Assembly (NCBI GenBank): GCA_023678885.1
Contig: CM042979.1
Span: 26,712,981 to 26,776,980 of the forward strand
Source of the DNA: Pogostemon cablin
Taxonomy: Eukaryota > Streptophyta > Magnoliopsida > Lamiales > Lamiaceae
Direction of reading: 5' to 3'
DNA: 64,000 nucleotides
Below are positions 34,901-45,910 of the stretch, piece after piece. Each line of letters starts with the position of its first letter. The stretch's first letter is position 1. A model generated the notes under the pieces. It was not told the origin of the DNA, ran no database searches, and saw only the letters and a program-made list of their open reading frames with translations. Position numbers and translations under genes: made by a program.

Positions 34901-35934
34901 TGCATGATAATTGTCTTTACTTCAAAATTGATATTTCTGTTCCTGTTTTTCTGCTCTTATATGTGGATGATATGCTAATTGTTAGCCCTGATCTTGAATA
35001 TGTTGAGCTTGTTCAAAAGAGTCTATGTGATAATTTTGATATGAAAGATCTTGGAGATGCTAAAAGGATTCTTGGCATGAACATTGATAGAGATAGGAAG
35101 AACCATGTTCTCTTGCTTAATCAAATTTCATATGTTGAAAAGATTTTGAGTAAGTTCTCTATGATGTCTGCTAAAACTGTGAATGTGCCTCTTGCTGCTC
35201 ACTATGTGTTAAGTAAGGATCAGTCTTCAAAGCCTGATTCTGAAATTGCTGAAATGGAAAAGGTTTCTTTTTTCAATGCTATTAGGTTTGTTATGTATCT
35301 TATGGTCAGTACTAGACCAAATATTGCATATTCTGTTAGTTATTTGAGTAGGTATATGGCAAATCCTGGTGCGCCTCGTTGGGAGGCTTTGATATGGCTC
35401 TTGAGATATCTCAGGAGCTCCATGGAGGTAAGTTTGTGCTTTTCCAAATCTGCAAATAGTGTGAGCCTTGTTGGCTATGTTGATTCAAATTATGCAAATG
35501 ATAGGAATAATAGGAAGTCTACAACTTCTTATGTGTTTACTTTGTATGGCTCTTGCATAAGTTGGAAGTCTCAGTTATAGCATGTGGTTGCCCAATCTAC
35601 AACTGAATCTGAATACGTGGCTATTACTGATGCTTTAAATGAAGCTATTTGGCTGCAAGGCCTTCTGAAAGAAATAGATTTTCTTGACAAATGTGCCACT
35701 GTGTTTTCTGATAGTATATATGCGATTCAGTTGTGTAAAAATCTTGTTTTCCATTATAGAACCAAGAGGATAGATGATAGGTATCATTTCATTCGTGATA
35801 TTGTGGAAAAAAGTATAGTTAACTTGGAAAAGATTGCATCTGAGTTTAATCCTGCTGATATGGGTACTAAATGCTTATCTGTTGAAAAATTTAGGTCTTG
35901 CATGAGGACTTTAAATTTTGACTCTCTTGATTGA
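31969..35934 (+). pseudogene. Copia gag-pol, inactivated
   Basis: The polyprotein relic starts with ATG 31969 (MASSSSFGQAPFDG). In order: gag, with a UBN2-like region; the zinc knuckle CFNCHERGHFANKCPH near 32680; the protease active site WLVDSGCTFH near 32850; integrase, with HADVWGPSS near 33405, LRTDNGLEF near 33593 and YTPQQNGVAERMNR near 33680; reverse transcriptase, with CKWLFKVKHE near 34520 and LLYVDDMLIV near 34955; RNase H, with GYVDSNYANDRNNRKSTT near 35475 and STTESEYVA near 35595; and the end EFNPADMGTKCLS. In-frame stops (for example near 32029, 32218, 32642, 33324, 33781, 34066, 34672, 35578) and frameshifts (near 32530, 33095, 34760) abolish expression. Several stops are simple TGG-to-TAG or CAG-to-TAG changes. 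Confidence 0.93.
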
Positions 35935-36226
35935 AGCGTGTTGTATGCAATTCTTTTCCCGTGAACATTGCGTTCACACTTGAGCTTGTATGCTCTGTTT
36001 ATTTTGTCCTTGGGATAATTTAAACATTTTGTGACTGTGTGTCCGTGATCTTTGCTCTGGCTTAGATTTGTGTATTTTTTGTGATACCCTTGACTTTATG
36101 TCAACTTTTCTAGATCTTGCATTTGACTTTGTGTCTTTCATTTTGCAGGTATTCGGAAAAAAGTGCGATGATGAATTCTCATTTAGTTAAACACAAGGGT
36201 GGATGATTTGGGCCAAGGTGGAGATT

Positions 36227-36475
36227 TGTTGGGCCCTTTGGGCCTTTGGCCCAAATGATGGTCTTCAGTCTCAAAGTATTGGGCCAGACATGTCCCATAA
36301 CCTTACACTTTTGGTCCCCTTTTATCTACACCATTTGTGAACCCTAACGGGTAGAACGTGGATTTAAATTCTTGTGTGAGTTCAACGGAAATCTAAGCAC
36401 TGTGGAGTTCATCCCTCGACCACCTTCTTCGGCGATGACGAAGACCAACGAGATGACAAAGATCGATACTTAACA
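36227..36475 (+). repeat. 3' LTR of the copia element
   Basis: Same length as the 5' LTR, with about 17 substitutions by eye and no obvious indel. It is preceded by a purine-rich tract at about 36212-36226. Confidence 0.93.
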
Positions 36476-36540
36476 CTCCAACCCATACCAAAACTCCATC
36501 AATTCATCTTTTGTCAATGTTGCCACACTTCCAAAGCTCT

Positions 36541-38938
36541 CATACATCAAAGTGATAATTTTTTTTTGTAGGAATATATATCAATATGACTTGAAATCAG
36601 TTAGAGGACACCTATATAGAATTGGGTTTGATACATTATATAAACTGTGGTCATCTCATGCTGAAGTTAGCGAAACGTGTGATACTAACCGCAAATATTT
36701 ATATTTTACCAATATTTATTTTGTGTTCTAATTATTGTACTCAAATTCTATATTTTACCATTTTTCAAAAGAAATGCCACCTAAGAGAGTAAGAGAGGAT
36801 ATTCAGAGACAACTTCAAGATGAAGAGATTGATGATGATGAAACTCAAGGTATGTCTTAGTTGGTTAAAAGTGATATTTTATTTCGATGATTATTTGTAT
36901 AACACTATGATTTTTTAGACTTCTCTACCACTCTCCCAGTATTTAAAAATCGTATTGATACGAAATCAAGACACAATGAGCAGCTTAAAAAGCTATTTCA
37001 AGAACACGGAAAGTCGTCCCTCACTTTTCGTCCCTGTGATGGTCGCCCTACTAGAAAATACACAACACTATTTAAAACTGAATTAGGTGTTATTGTTAAA
37101 ACATTTATTCCCCTACAACTCGATAAATGGAAAAATGTGACTACTGAACAAAAGAAGCCCATATTTGATAGATTATCTGTACGTACCATTTGTATTATTT
37201 CATGTATTGATATAAATTAGAGGTTAATTTTTTTTCTTGTATTGCAGAACTTTTTCCATCTAGACTTGGGTCCTGATTCTGTAAGAGATGTCATAGACAA
37301 ATGGATGTGTGATTTATTCCGCAACAATCGATCACAGATGCACAGGTACTATAAAACTCTCGGTCATCTACCGTTTGAAGAAAGACAGAGAAGTTGCCAA
37401 GAAAATTCTATGCAGATGAAGCTGAATGGAAACACTTGTGCAAGTTATTTGAAAGTGACAAGTTCAAGGTAAATAACTATGGTTTTGCCTAAATAATTTT
37501 CTTTAGAAGCATATATATATTTTTAATTTTTAATTTTTGGAGCTATTAAAATACGAAACATCATTTTCCTTGTTAATTATATTATGTTCTTGGTTTGTTT
37601 GGTAATTTGCTTCATGGTTTTCTTTAATATTTCTAATTTATATATCTACTAGATATTGGTTTGCTTAAGAACCTTGTTGTTTAGTAATGTTGCTGAATTT
37701 TCATGTTCGGTCATGTTAAATTATTTTCAAAGCTTGAAGTGAATTCTGTTATATCTACAGGAATTATAAAAAAATGCAAAGAACTTGGAGAAGCTAACAG
37801 TTAATCATTACGGAGGTTCTAAGTCTTTTGTGCGATATAGTTATGAAGTTGTAAGTATAGTTTTTTTTTGCTCAATTATGTATTTTGATTTTAACTCTCA
37901 ATGTATATTTTAGGGTGATGGACCTAACCAAGTTGATCGAATTGAGTTATACAAGCAAACTCATTGGAACAAAGACAATAGTCGGACTAAGGGTGCCGAA
38001 GAGATTTATGTATGAGTTCTACTTTTTTTTTACACTATATGCTATATTTTATAATGAGACAAATGTATATTATAGTTAACGCCCTTTACTTTTGTGTTTG
38101 TATTATTTTAGGAGAAAATGTTGAATCGTTTTAATGAACTGAAGGAAGCTTACACTGCTGGTGAAGATAGTCCAATTATGGATGATATAGATTGAGACCT
38201 TTTTAAACTTTGAGTTATTTGGGGTTTGAGATACAATAATTTCCTTGTTTCATTGAATACTATAATATTTAGTATTTGGAGACTTTTATACTTTTGAATA
38301 TTTTGAATGAGTTAAATATTTTGTTTTTTATACGAGTTTATTTTCAGTGATTATTTCGGTAGGTAGGAAATGAAATAATATATAATATTTTTCAGAAAAG
38401 AAAAAAAATATTATTGGTATTTAGTGACAAACACATTTATTTCATCACAAAATTTGTGTTAAAGAAATCATTTATAATATTTTGCTGCAAAAAAATATTA
38501 CAATGAAAATAAAATATTCGTTGCAAATATTTGCAGAAACAATCAAAAATTTTTAACAAAATTTTTGTGGTGAAATGTAGCAATTTTTGCAGCCAAAATT
38601 CAACTTTTACCGTTAAGATTTAGCAGCGTAATATAGCTATTCGCAGCAAATGTTAGTCATGAAATTAAAAAATGTGTTGCTAATATTTTACGATGAAGTA
38701 ATAAAATTTTGTAGAAAATATTTGCGATAAAATTCATAATTATTGTCGCGATATATTTGCTATTAAATAAATCAATTCGTGGCAAGAGTTAGCGTGGAAA
38801 TTTTTTATTCGCCGCTAAATGTAATTATTCTCACCAAATTTAGCGACAAAAAAATTCATCGCTAAAATGAATTAGCGACGAAATACACTACTTTAGCGAC
38901 TAAATATTTCGCAGCTAAATCACCGTTTTCTTGTAGTG
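36541..38938 (+). mobile_element. CACTA (En/Spm) element with TNP1-like gene, left end lost
   Basis: The right end is TTTTCTTGTAGTG at 38926-38938, the inverse of the canonical CACTACAAGAAAA terminus. Exon sequence of UGT copy 2 begins two bases later. The 3' 500 bp is a dense subterminal region of degenerate GCGACGAAAT/TTTGCGACTAAAT-type motifs, as in CACTA elements, where the transposase-associated protein binds. No CACTA terminus is visible at the left, and the adjacent UGT exon lacks about 50 bp, so a deletion removed the left TIR together with target DNA. The element carries only a TNP1-like gene and no TNP2-like transposase. Confidence 0.8.
36774..38195 (+). pseudogene. TNP1-like (Transposase_24) gene, six exons
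   Basis: A gene model with good splice sites: exons 36774-36849, 36919-37178, 37248-37468, 37761-37850, 37914-38009 and 38112-38195. It starts MPPKRVREDIQRQLQDEE and ends DSPIMDDID. The conserved blocks of the plant Ptta/En/Spm family (Transposase_24) are evident: KWKNVTTEQKKPIFDRLS, HLDLGPDSVRDVIDKWMCDL, KLTVNHYGGSKSFVRYSYEV, and VDRIELYKQTHWNKDN. In En/Spm the TNP1/TNPA protein binds subterminal repeats and helps excision. One extra A near 37380-37390 shifts the frame in exon 3, between LPFEE and the conserved ADEAEWKHLCKLFE, which is still readable in another frame. Otherwise the gene is surprisingly intact, so the inactivation looks recent. Confidence 0.75.
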
Positions 38939-39294
38939 TTCCTCCCAAAAACTGCTAGAGTACTAATGCACTACTTCCATTCCTTTAGCCTCCAATCGAG
39001 CTTTCAAATGTGCATGGAGTGGACCTATTAAATACAGATTGGGAATGTGTTTACGGATTTGATCAAGAATCGGGCCTTCCAAATCTTCAAATGTATTGAG
39101 TAGGAAACCCTCTCCTTCCGCCACTTTTTTAATCCCTGTTCTGAATTCTCCAAACCCAGGTTCATCAATGTCTTGTACACGGAAAAGTCCAGGAAGATCA
39201 CGTCTCCGGAGAATTGTCTCCATTCCAGGACCACTTGTAACCAATAAGTCCAGCTCTTTCTTTTTCCAAAATTCCAGTTTATTTTCATCCTTAG

Positions 39295-40136
39295 CTGATA
39301 CAGAATTAACAACAGTTTTATAATTTGAAAGTTGTGAAAATTTGGTGATGGATTGAAGCGCCAAACAGTTCAACAATCAATTATAGTTTCATAGTTTCAA
39401 GACAGATCAAGTGACTGAATTTATTGGGTAATTTATTACTGTTTGTACAGGAACAAATGTTATTTTTTAAATATATAATATGAGAGAAAAAAGGATATGT
39501 TGGTAATTTAAATAAAATAAGTAAATAAAATTATTGGAAATAATAAATAACGTGTAAAAAAATAATGAGATTGATAATTAAAGTATAAAAAGTAGGTACA
39601 ATGAATAGTGTATTTTTACTTTTAATAAAACTTGCATAAAATGCTTAGATAATTCAAAATAGAAAGTGTTGATGTCTGACGAGCGAATAAAATAAAATAG
39701 GAGTAAATGTTACGAAGATAACATGCTCAACATAATAGAGAATGAAAAAAAAATGTGTAATACCATCTCCACCGAAACCATTTTAAAATTTTTTACTCCT
39801 TCCGATCATCCTAATAGAGAATGAAAAAAAAAAATGTGTTATACCATCTCCACCGAGACCATTTTAAAATTTTTTACTGCTTTCATTCATTTTGTATTTT
39901 TTTTTTCACATGAATTAAGGATATTATTATTTTATATATAGTAGGTAGTTGTATTAGTGGAGGATATGAGTCCTATATTTTATTTATATGAATGGAAGAT
40001 GTGTGTCCATAATCTAAAAAAAGAAATAAATAAATTAAGATGCACAACCCAGTAAAATGATAGATTAACAGTATATGGGGAAGTAATTAATTACTCCTTA
40101 CTCCTAAATGTGTTGTCACTTCTTTTTTAAAATTAC
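39295..40136 (-). other. Expanded intron of UGT copy 2
   Basis: About 842 bp against 169 bp in the intact gene. It contains a tandem duplication of about 80 bp around 39745-39880, with both copies carrying ATACCATCTCCACCGA and ACCATTTTAAAATTTTTTAC. A Stowaway-type remnant follows. No coding content. Confidence 0.7.
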
Positions 40137-40633
40137 CTTTGAGGGGAAGCTCACCGGCATCAACAATCTGTTGAACACAAAAGCCTGGCCAGAAAGAACA
40201 GGCACTAACCGTTATGTAATAGAAGTAGGGAATCCCCAGTTCAATATCCGACCTAGCAATCCAAAATGAGGCAACTCACGCGCCGCCGGGTGCCGCCATC
40301 TCTTAGTGCATCAGTCGACTCCATCAGGTGGCGGAACTGGGGCCCACCGACTTCTCTATGCTTCAGCACGGCCTCCGTGGTGTGGTCGCCCGACTGTGGA
40401 TATTCTGCAGGGAGGCCGTCGGGGACGGTAGCCACACGGAAGCCGGAGTAGCGAGAGAAGTGGGAGTGGAGGGTGGCGTGGCGGAGGAGGCGATGGTGGT
40501 TGTAGTCGGAGAGGATTAGGGTGACGTGGAGGCCGGAGAGGAGGAGGATCTCGGCGAGATTGAGCATGGAATTGACATGGCCTTGGGACGGCAAAGGGTA
40601 GATGAGAATGTGCGGTGGCAAATGTGAAGACGT

Positions 40634-41135
40634 TTGAGTAGTTGAACACAGAATGTAATGTGTGGTTTGAGCTCTACTGTTCTAGTATGCAAGATAAACT
40701 GATATACATTTAACACACCGTTGATACAGTTTTATTTTGAAATTAAAAAAAAAATCGCTGAAATACAAATCCAAAAGTAGGTTTGAAAATCAAATAAAAC
40801 TACTCTATACTCAACTCGAGATCGTTTGGTAAAAAGCTCGTTTGAACTCGGTTTGATAAAGATATCAAATAAGCTTAAACATACTTTTATACTCGATAAA
40901 ATTAAAAGTTCGACTCGGCTCGAGTTCGATTAATCAAGTTACTCGAGCTCGGCTCGTGTTCGACTCGATAAAAAGCCCGTTCGAGCTCGGCTCAATTGCT
41001 ATCAAACAAGCTCGAACATATATTTTAAAGCTCGATAATATTTCAAACAAGCTTGAACAATTCTTCGTTCGACTCGATTCGACTCATTTACACCCCTATC
41101 TAAAAGGTTGTACTAATTTCAGTTTTAATAAATTA
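40634..41135. repeat. UGT copy 2 upstream DNA and a hAT-type MITE fragment
   Basis: About 40640-40740 matches the upstream regions of the other UGT copies only weakly. From about 40797 to 41096 the sequence is rich in ACTCGAGCTCGGCTCG-type motifs and ends TCATTTACACCCCTA. That is the inverse of a TAGGGGTGTAAATGA terminus typical of hAT MITEs. I cannot see the matching left end. Confidence 0.5.
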
Positions 41136-41193
41136 CTCCCTCCAACATCAATATATCAATTTGTTATTTTTGTACGTGGATTAATGAGTATTA

Positions 41194-41477
41194 CTCCCTC
41201 CGTCCCATAATAATTTTCACATTTACTCTTGCACGTTGTTTAAGAAAAAAAATTACTTTTTGACCAGCTTTATTGACTTTTGAGGGTATTTTAGTATTTT
41301 TAGGTAATAAATAAAGTGTAAAGTAATGTTATGAGTGTGAAAAATGAGTGTCAAATTTGAAACTAAAGTAACTTTTAAGGTTGTTGGATAAAGTTTTATT
41401 TCTTTTTTTGGGGTGTGAAAGTTATTGTGGGACGAACAAATGAGGAAAGTGTGAAAGCTGTTATGGGATAGAGTGAA
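41194..41477. repeat. Inner Stowaway-like MITE
   Basis: CTCCCTCCGTCCCATAAT to TTATGGGATAGAGTGAA, flanked by TA. It sits inside the outer MITE at 41136-42406. Confidence 0.7.
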
Positions 41478-41528
41478 TATTATTTTATGTGTAGTGGGTA
41501 ATTGTATTAGTGGAGGATGTGGTCCCAT

Positions 41529-42289
41529 CACTACAAGAAAACTGTGAAATTCCAATAGAAAAATTCCAACGAAAAGCAAATCCGTGAGAAATTTTAAAAT
41601 TCCAATGAATTTTTCAATGAAATTTTAAACCGTTGAAAAATTTCAACTAAAATTTCCATGAAAATTTAAACCGTTGAAAATTTTCAATGCTAATTCCAAT
41701 AGCCTAATAAACTATTGAAAAATTTCAAAAAAATTTCCTATAAAACCTAAAACTGTTGGAAAGTTCCAACGAAAATTTCCATATAAATTTTAACCGTTGG
41801 AAAATTCCAATGCTAATTCCAATAGCTTGATAAACCGTTGAAAATCTTCAATAGAAATTCCAATTTAATTTAAGCCATTGAAAAATTTCAATGAAAATTC
41901 CATGGAAAAAAGAGACTTTAATAAATTTAAATGTCAATTTATAACATAAATTATATATTAGTTAAGTTGGTAGATGATACATTGATATACTCAAGAGGTC
42001 AAGGTTCAAATCCGAATAATTCCAACAGTAATTACAAAAGAAAATCTCATTAGAAAAATGTTTGAATCACTTTTAGACAAAAAAAATTCTAACAAAAAAA
42101 TATCATTGGATTCACGATTGGATTTTAGAAACCATTGGAAATATTGTTGAAAAAAAAATAACATTCCAATTGCCACTTTTTCAATGAAAAAATTCGTTGG
42201 AATATCTGTTGGAATCATAAATTCTACTGGTATTTTTACATATTCCAACGGTTTTTCACCATTGAAAATTTGGCATTTTACTTGTAGTG
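41529..42289. mobile_element. Non-autonomous CACTA MITE
   Basis: CACTACAAGAAAACTG at the left, TTACTTGTAGTG at the right, with a perfect 3-bp duplication, CAT (41526-41528, 42290-42292). A 3-bp duplication with CACTACAAG ends is the CACTA signature. The interior is built of many TTCCAACG/CGTTGGAA-type motifs in both orientations, which gives it extensive self-complementarity. No ORF. Confidence 0.9.
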
Positions 42290-42538
42290 CATATTTTATT
42301 TGTATTAGTGGAGGGTGTGGGTTCAATATATCTAAAGAAAAATTGAGAGATTAAGGGTGGACGACCCAAAATAGTAAAATTGATAGATTAAGGATGGACG
42401 AGGGAGTATTATCTAAGAAAAAAAGTCTCTTATGTCACTGTGTTACTCATGTGTTTATGAGAGATTGTGTGTAATGTGTTAAATTATGATTGTTATGTAA
42501 AGGAATAATAATTAAAATGTATTTTTTAAAAATACAAT

Positions 42539-43266
42539 CACTACAAGAAAAATGCAGAATTTCAACGACAAAAATCCGTTGAAATATGTAAAAATATTAT
42601 TGGAATTCGTGATTCTAACAGATATTCCAACGAATTTTTTTGTTGGAAAAGTGGCCATTGGAATGTTATTTTTCTAACAACATTTCCAATGGTTTCTAAA
42701 ATCCAAAGATAAATCCAATAACATTTTTTTGGAATTTTTTTAATCTAAAAGTGATTCAAACATTTTTCTAGCCGTGAGAATTTATTCCAACGATCTTCCA
42801 ACTCCGTTGAAATTTTCCAACGAAAATATAAAACATTTATTCGGATTCTAAACGATTTTCCAACTCCGTTTGAATTTTTCAACGAAAAAATAAAATATTT
42901 ATTCGGATTCGAACCCTTGTCCTCTTGAGTATATCAGTATATCATCTACCAACTTAACTAATATAAATTTAATTGAAGTTTTTATTGAAAATTTTCAATG
43001 GCTTATCAAGCTATTGGAATTAGCATTGGAATTTTTCAATAGTTAAAATTTATATGAGAATTTTCATTGGAACTTTCCAATAATTTTAGGTTTTATAGGA
43101 ATTTTCGTTGAAAATTTCCAACGGTTTAAATTTCCATGGGAGTTTTTGTTGGAATTTTCCAACAATTTAAAGTTTTATTGAAAAATTCGTTGGAACTCTA
43201 AAATTTCATACGGATTTGCTTTTTGTTGAAATTTTTCTGTTGGAATTTGACAGTTTTCTTTTAGTG
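42539..43266. mobile_element. Non-autonomous CACTA MITE, inverted relative to 41529-42289
   Basis: CACTACAAGAAAAATGC at the left and GTTTTCTTTTAGTG at the right, with a 3-bp duplication, AAT (42536-42538, 43267-43269). Its right half, reverse-complemented, reads like the left half of the element at 41529. The two are therefore the same family in opposite orientation, separated by about 250 bp. Confidence 0.88.
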
Positions 43267-43535
43267 AATTCCAATAATTTTATTTACTTTATTTATCATT
43301 CTCAACAACTTTATTTACTTTTTTATCAAAATTATCAATTTATTCCTACTTTTTCTCATATGATATAGTCCCTTGTGAAAACCTATGTTTCTTGTCACTC
43401 TCAAATTGTCATAATTTATCCTACCCACTTATCTTTTAAGAAAAATGCCTTAACTTTATAATACATTTCCAATTATATCCTCGGATCACATAGTTTATAC
43501 GTGGGTTGTGAAATATGAGCAGTTGTCATATTAAA

Positions 43536-43536
<1 letters not shown>

Positions 43537-43603
<67 letters not shown>
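43537..43603. repeat. (AT)n microsatellite, unit 1
   Basis: About 33 AT dinucleotides. The equivalent tract in unit 2 (49299-49402) is longer. Confidence 0.95.
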
Positions 43604-43609
<6 letters not shown>

Positions 43610-43610
43610 A

Positions 43611-43836
43611 TTACTGATAGGTACACACTTTGTACCCCTAATTACTACTAGATACATTGATTTAAAATAATTATTATTTAATATAAAATATTAAAGTAAA
43701 ATACCAAATATACCCCTAAACCCATATACCTTTAAAACACTAACCCCAACCTCCACCCACCACCGGACCACTGCTGCCGCTGCCGGACCGCCGCCGCCGC
43801 CTCCGCCGACGGCGGGTCGCCGGAAAATCTGTTCGT

Positions 43837-43871
<35 letters not shown>

Positions 43872-44228
43872 GGTCGCCGGAAAGCTGCCGCGCCGCCGCC
43901 GCCGGAGCTCCGGCAGCCGATCGCCGGAAAAACTGTTCGTCCAAAAAAAAAAGAAAAAAAAAAAAAAATTGGTCGCCGGAAAAGCTGCCGGACCGCCGCC
44001 GCCGGACCACCACATTTTTTTGCTGCACACACTTTTTTTTTCCTGCACACACTTTTTTTGCTGCACACACTTTGCTGCACATGAACTTTTGCTGCACACA
44101 ATATTTATGTGCAGCACATTAATAGGGGTAATATTTGAATATCACTATATATTTTTGTACCTAGTAGTAATACTTTTGTATGTTTGTATCTCATTGTAAT
44201 TTAGGGTTTTTTGTGTACCTAGTAGTAA
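43611..44228. mobile_element. Insertion private to unit 1, with TIRs and a GC-rich core
   Basis: Absent at the corresponding place in unit 2 (about 49402), so it inserted after the duplication, into the (AT)n tract. Ends TTACTGATAGGTACACA and, reverse-complemented from the right, TTACTACTAGGTACACA, form a 17-bp inverted repeat. The core has three variants of a block containing GGTCGCCGGAAA and CCGCCGCCGCCG, separated by long A tracts, then a CTGCACACA repeat. The target duplication is unclear. The Phe-rich ORFs across it are artefacts of the A tracts. Confidence 0.75.
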
Positions 44229-45546
44229 TCCTCCCTATATATATATATATATAATATTAAAATATATATAATATATGTTTTTTTATAACTTAAATATTAA
44301 AATAAATAATAATTTTACATTTTAATATCTTGATTTTTTTGGGTCTATTAATAATAGATACATTCTACATGCCATTATTACTAATAGGTACAAAACTATA
44401 TTAGTAATGAGTGAAATATCCTTCTTAGTCTTTTATTGTGTTCAAAAATAATTTAAAACGTAGCAGATTTAATTTATATTAGAAATAAAAATCATCCCCC
44501 ATGATTTTCTCCCTAAAAAATAGGTGGAAGTTTACTGTAATTCCAAAAATCCATAAGAATTTAAAATTTATTGATACCACGAGATACTCCCCATCCTGCA
44601 TACTTGTGGATGCCAGTTCAATATATTTCGTTATTCAAAAGTATATACAATGATGTTATTCAGTGTTTCGATATTCAAAAATATATACAATGATGGTGTT
44701 CAATGTTTCGGTATTTAGAAATATATAGAATGATGATGGTGTTCGATGTTTCAGTATTCAAAAGTATATAATGACAGTGTTCAATATTTCGGTATTCAGA
44801 AATATTTAAAAATTAAAAAAATATGTAGAATGATCGTGTTCAATTCTTTGTATTCAGAAATAATTTAAAGAGAGAATGTGGGGAAATTACGTACCTATAA
44901 GTAATATTGTAGGTGTATAATTTGCATATGGTTGTAAAGTGAGAATTGAACATTAATGATAGTGTTTTTTAAGAAACCAATATATAAAATTTTCTAAAAT
45001 CTTGTATAGTTAGGAATATATTAGGATAGTCAGGGATATATAGGGTATATCATCCTATTTATTTGTACTCAATAGTAATATTTTAATGCTAATGTATCTA
45101 ACAATAATATTAATGTATAAATAAATGGTATTAAATAGTAATAATTTCTTTTTTTATATACATGTGAATTTTAATGTTCTTAAACAAATAATTCATGTTA
45201 ATATTATGAAAAAATAAGAATTTAATGTGTAGCAGTTGAATTTCAGGCCGAATAGACAAATTTAGGCCGAATAAACAAATTTAAATCCGAAGAAAACAAC
45301 ATAGACCAAATAGAGTTATTCAATTCGTCCCAAATTTGCTTATTCGTACCAAATGTTTCTATTTATTCCAAAAATACTTATTCGTCCCAACCTCTATCTC
45401 TACATTTCCTTCTATCAGCAAAAGTCACGGAGGGTATTTCTATCTTTCCTTCTATCAGCAAAAGTCACGGAGATTATTTTAGAAATGTGACCATAAATGT
45501 GGGCATGGCATTTTTTATGTTTTAAAGATGGTGAACAGAAAAAATA
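44229..45546. other. Unit 1 spacer without genes
   Basis: Matches 49403-50721 of unit 2. It contains tandemly repeated TTCAATGTTTCGGTATTCAG-type segments (about 50 bp, roughly 44610-44850) and direct repeats of TTCTATCAGCAAAAGTCACG (about 45410-45475). No coding sequence. Confidence 0.65.
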
Positions 45547-45745
45547 CTCCCTCCGGCCACTTGAAAGGTAATCGTTTGCTTTTTGCGTGTGAATTAAGGA
45601 ATATTATTATTATATGTAAAATGGGTAGTATTAAAGGGAAGTGGTGGGCTATATGGTGTACTGTTTTACTAAATAACGGAAATCGATACCTTTGAAGTTG
45701 ACGCAAAAATGGTAAAATGGATATCTTGTAAGTGGCCTAAGGGAG
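45547..45745. repeat. Stowaway-like MITE, unit 1
   Basis: CTCCCTCCGGCCACTTG to CAAGTGGCCTAAGGGAG equivalents with flanking TA. The duplicate in unit 2 is at 50722-50924. Confidence 0.8.
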
Positions 45746-45885
45746 TATTACACTTTTCAAACTGGGCAGTTTTGATATTTCCCTACTCCCTCTGTCCTCT
45801 TTTAAATGTCAATTTTTTCCAGTTTCGTTGTCCCGTTCTAAAGGTCTTTTTTCCTTTTTTATACACATGATATTCCTTTTTTATA

Positions 45886-45910
45886 AGCTGTTCAACATCG
45901 ACCACACTGG
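45886..45910. other. Filler DNA at a UGT deletion junction
   Basis: Twenty-five bases join the broken ends. The last 22, TGTTCAACATCGACCACACTGG, are a second copy of a segment of the UGT promoter found about 90 bp away (about 45982-46003). Left of it the sequence tracks unit 2 up to about 51063; right of it, from 53240 onward. Confidence 0.8.

Larger units (their letters stand above)
30733..36475 (+). mobile_element. Ty1/copia element inserted in UGT copy 2
   Basis: Complete in outline: a 249-bp 5' LTR (30733-30981), PBS TGGTATCAGAGC from 30983, a leader, one gag-pol frame (31969-35934), a polypurine-rich CCAAGGTGGAGATT before the 3' LTR, and a 249-bp 3' LTR (36227-36475). The target duplication is CACCA (30728-30732) versus CTCCA (36476-36480), and the interrupted UGT exon resumes exactly there. 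By eye the LTRs differ at about 17 of 249 positions, so it is not a recent insertion. The coding region has many stops, so it is inactive. Confidence 0.95.
30244..40633 (-). pseudogene. UGT copy 2, disrupted by two transposons
   Basis: A family-1 UGT pseudogene in pieces on the minus strand. Exon 1 is 40633-40137, but the start codon reads ACG instead of ATG. A short deletion follows the first codons, and a deletion after the codons for SCLILD shifts the frame. The intron is 39294/40137-bounded (about 842 bp against 169 bp in copy 3). Exon 2 starts at 39294 (AKDENKLEFW, VTSGPGMETILRRRDLPG, NTFEDLEGPILDQI) and runs to 38941. A CACTA element follows, then a 65-bp UGT scrap (about 36540-36476), then a copia element. 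The C-terminal part lies at 30732-30244 and includes HRFLWVIRPD, a PSPG box with damage after ECS, and RFVNEVWRIGLDMKDTCDRV. Comparison with copy 3 shows that about 50 bp of exon 2 were lost at the CACTA junction. Non-functional. Confidence 0.93.
41136..42406. repeat. Outer Stowaway-like MITE with two nested insertions
   Basis: CTCCCTCCAACATC at the left and GGATGGACGAGGGAG at the right, flanked by TA (41134-41135, 42407-42408). It is interrupted by another MITE (41194-41477) and by a CACTA-type MITE (41529-42289). Its uninterrupted relatives around 51153-51376 confirm the layout. Confidence 0.75.

Noticed and set aside
43691..44117. Overlapping minus-strand ORFs with long Phe runs and Ala/Gly-rich parts
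   Set aside because: They are translations of A tracts and GCC-type repeats in the private insertion at 43611-44228. Three frames are open at once, as expected from low-complexity DNA.
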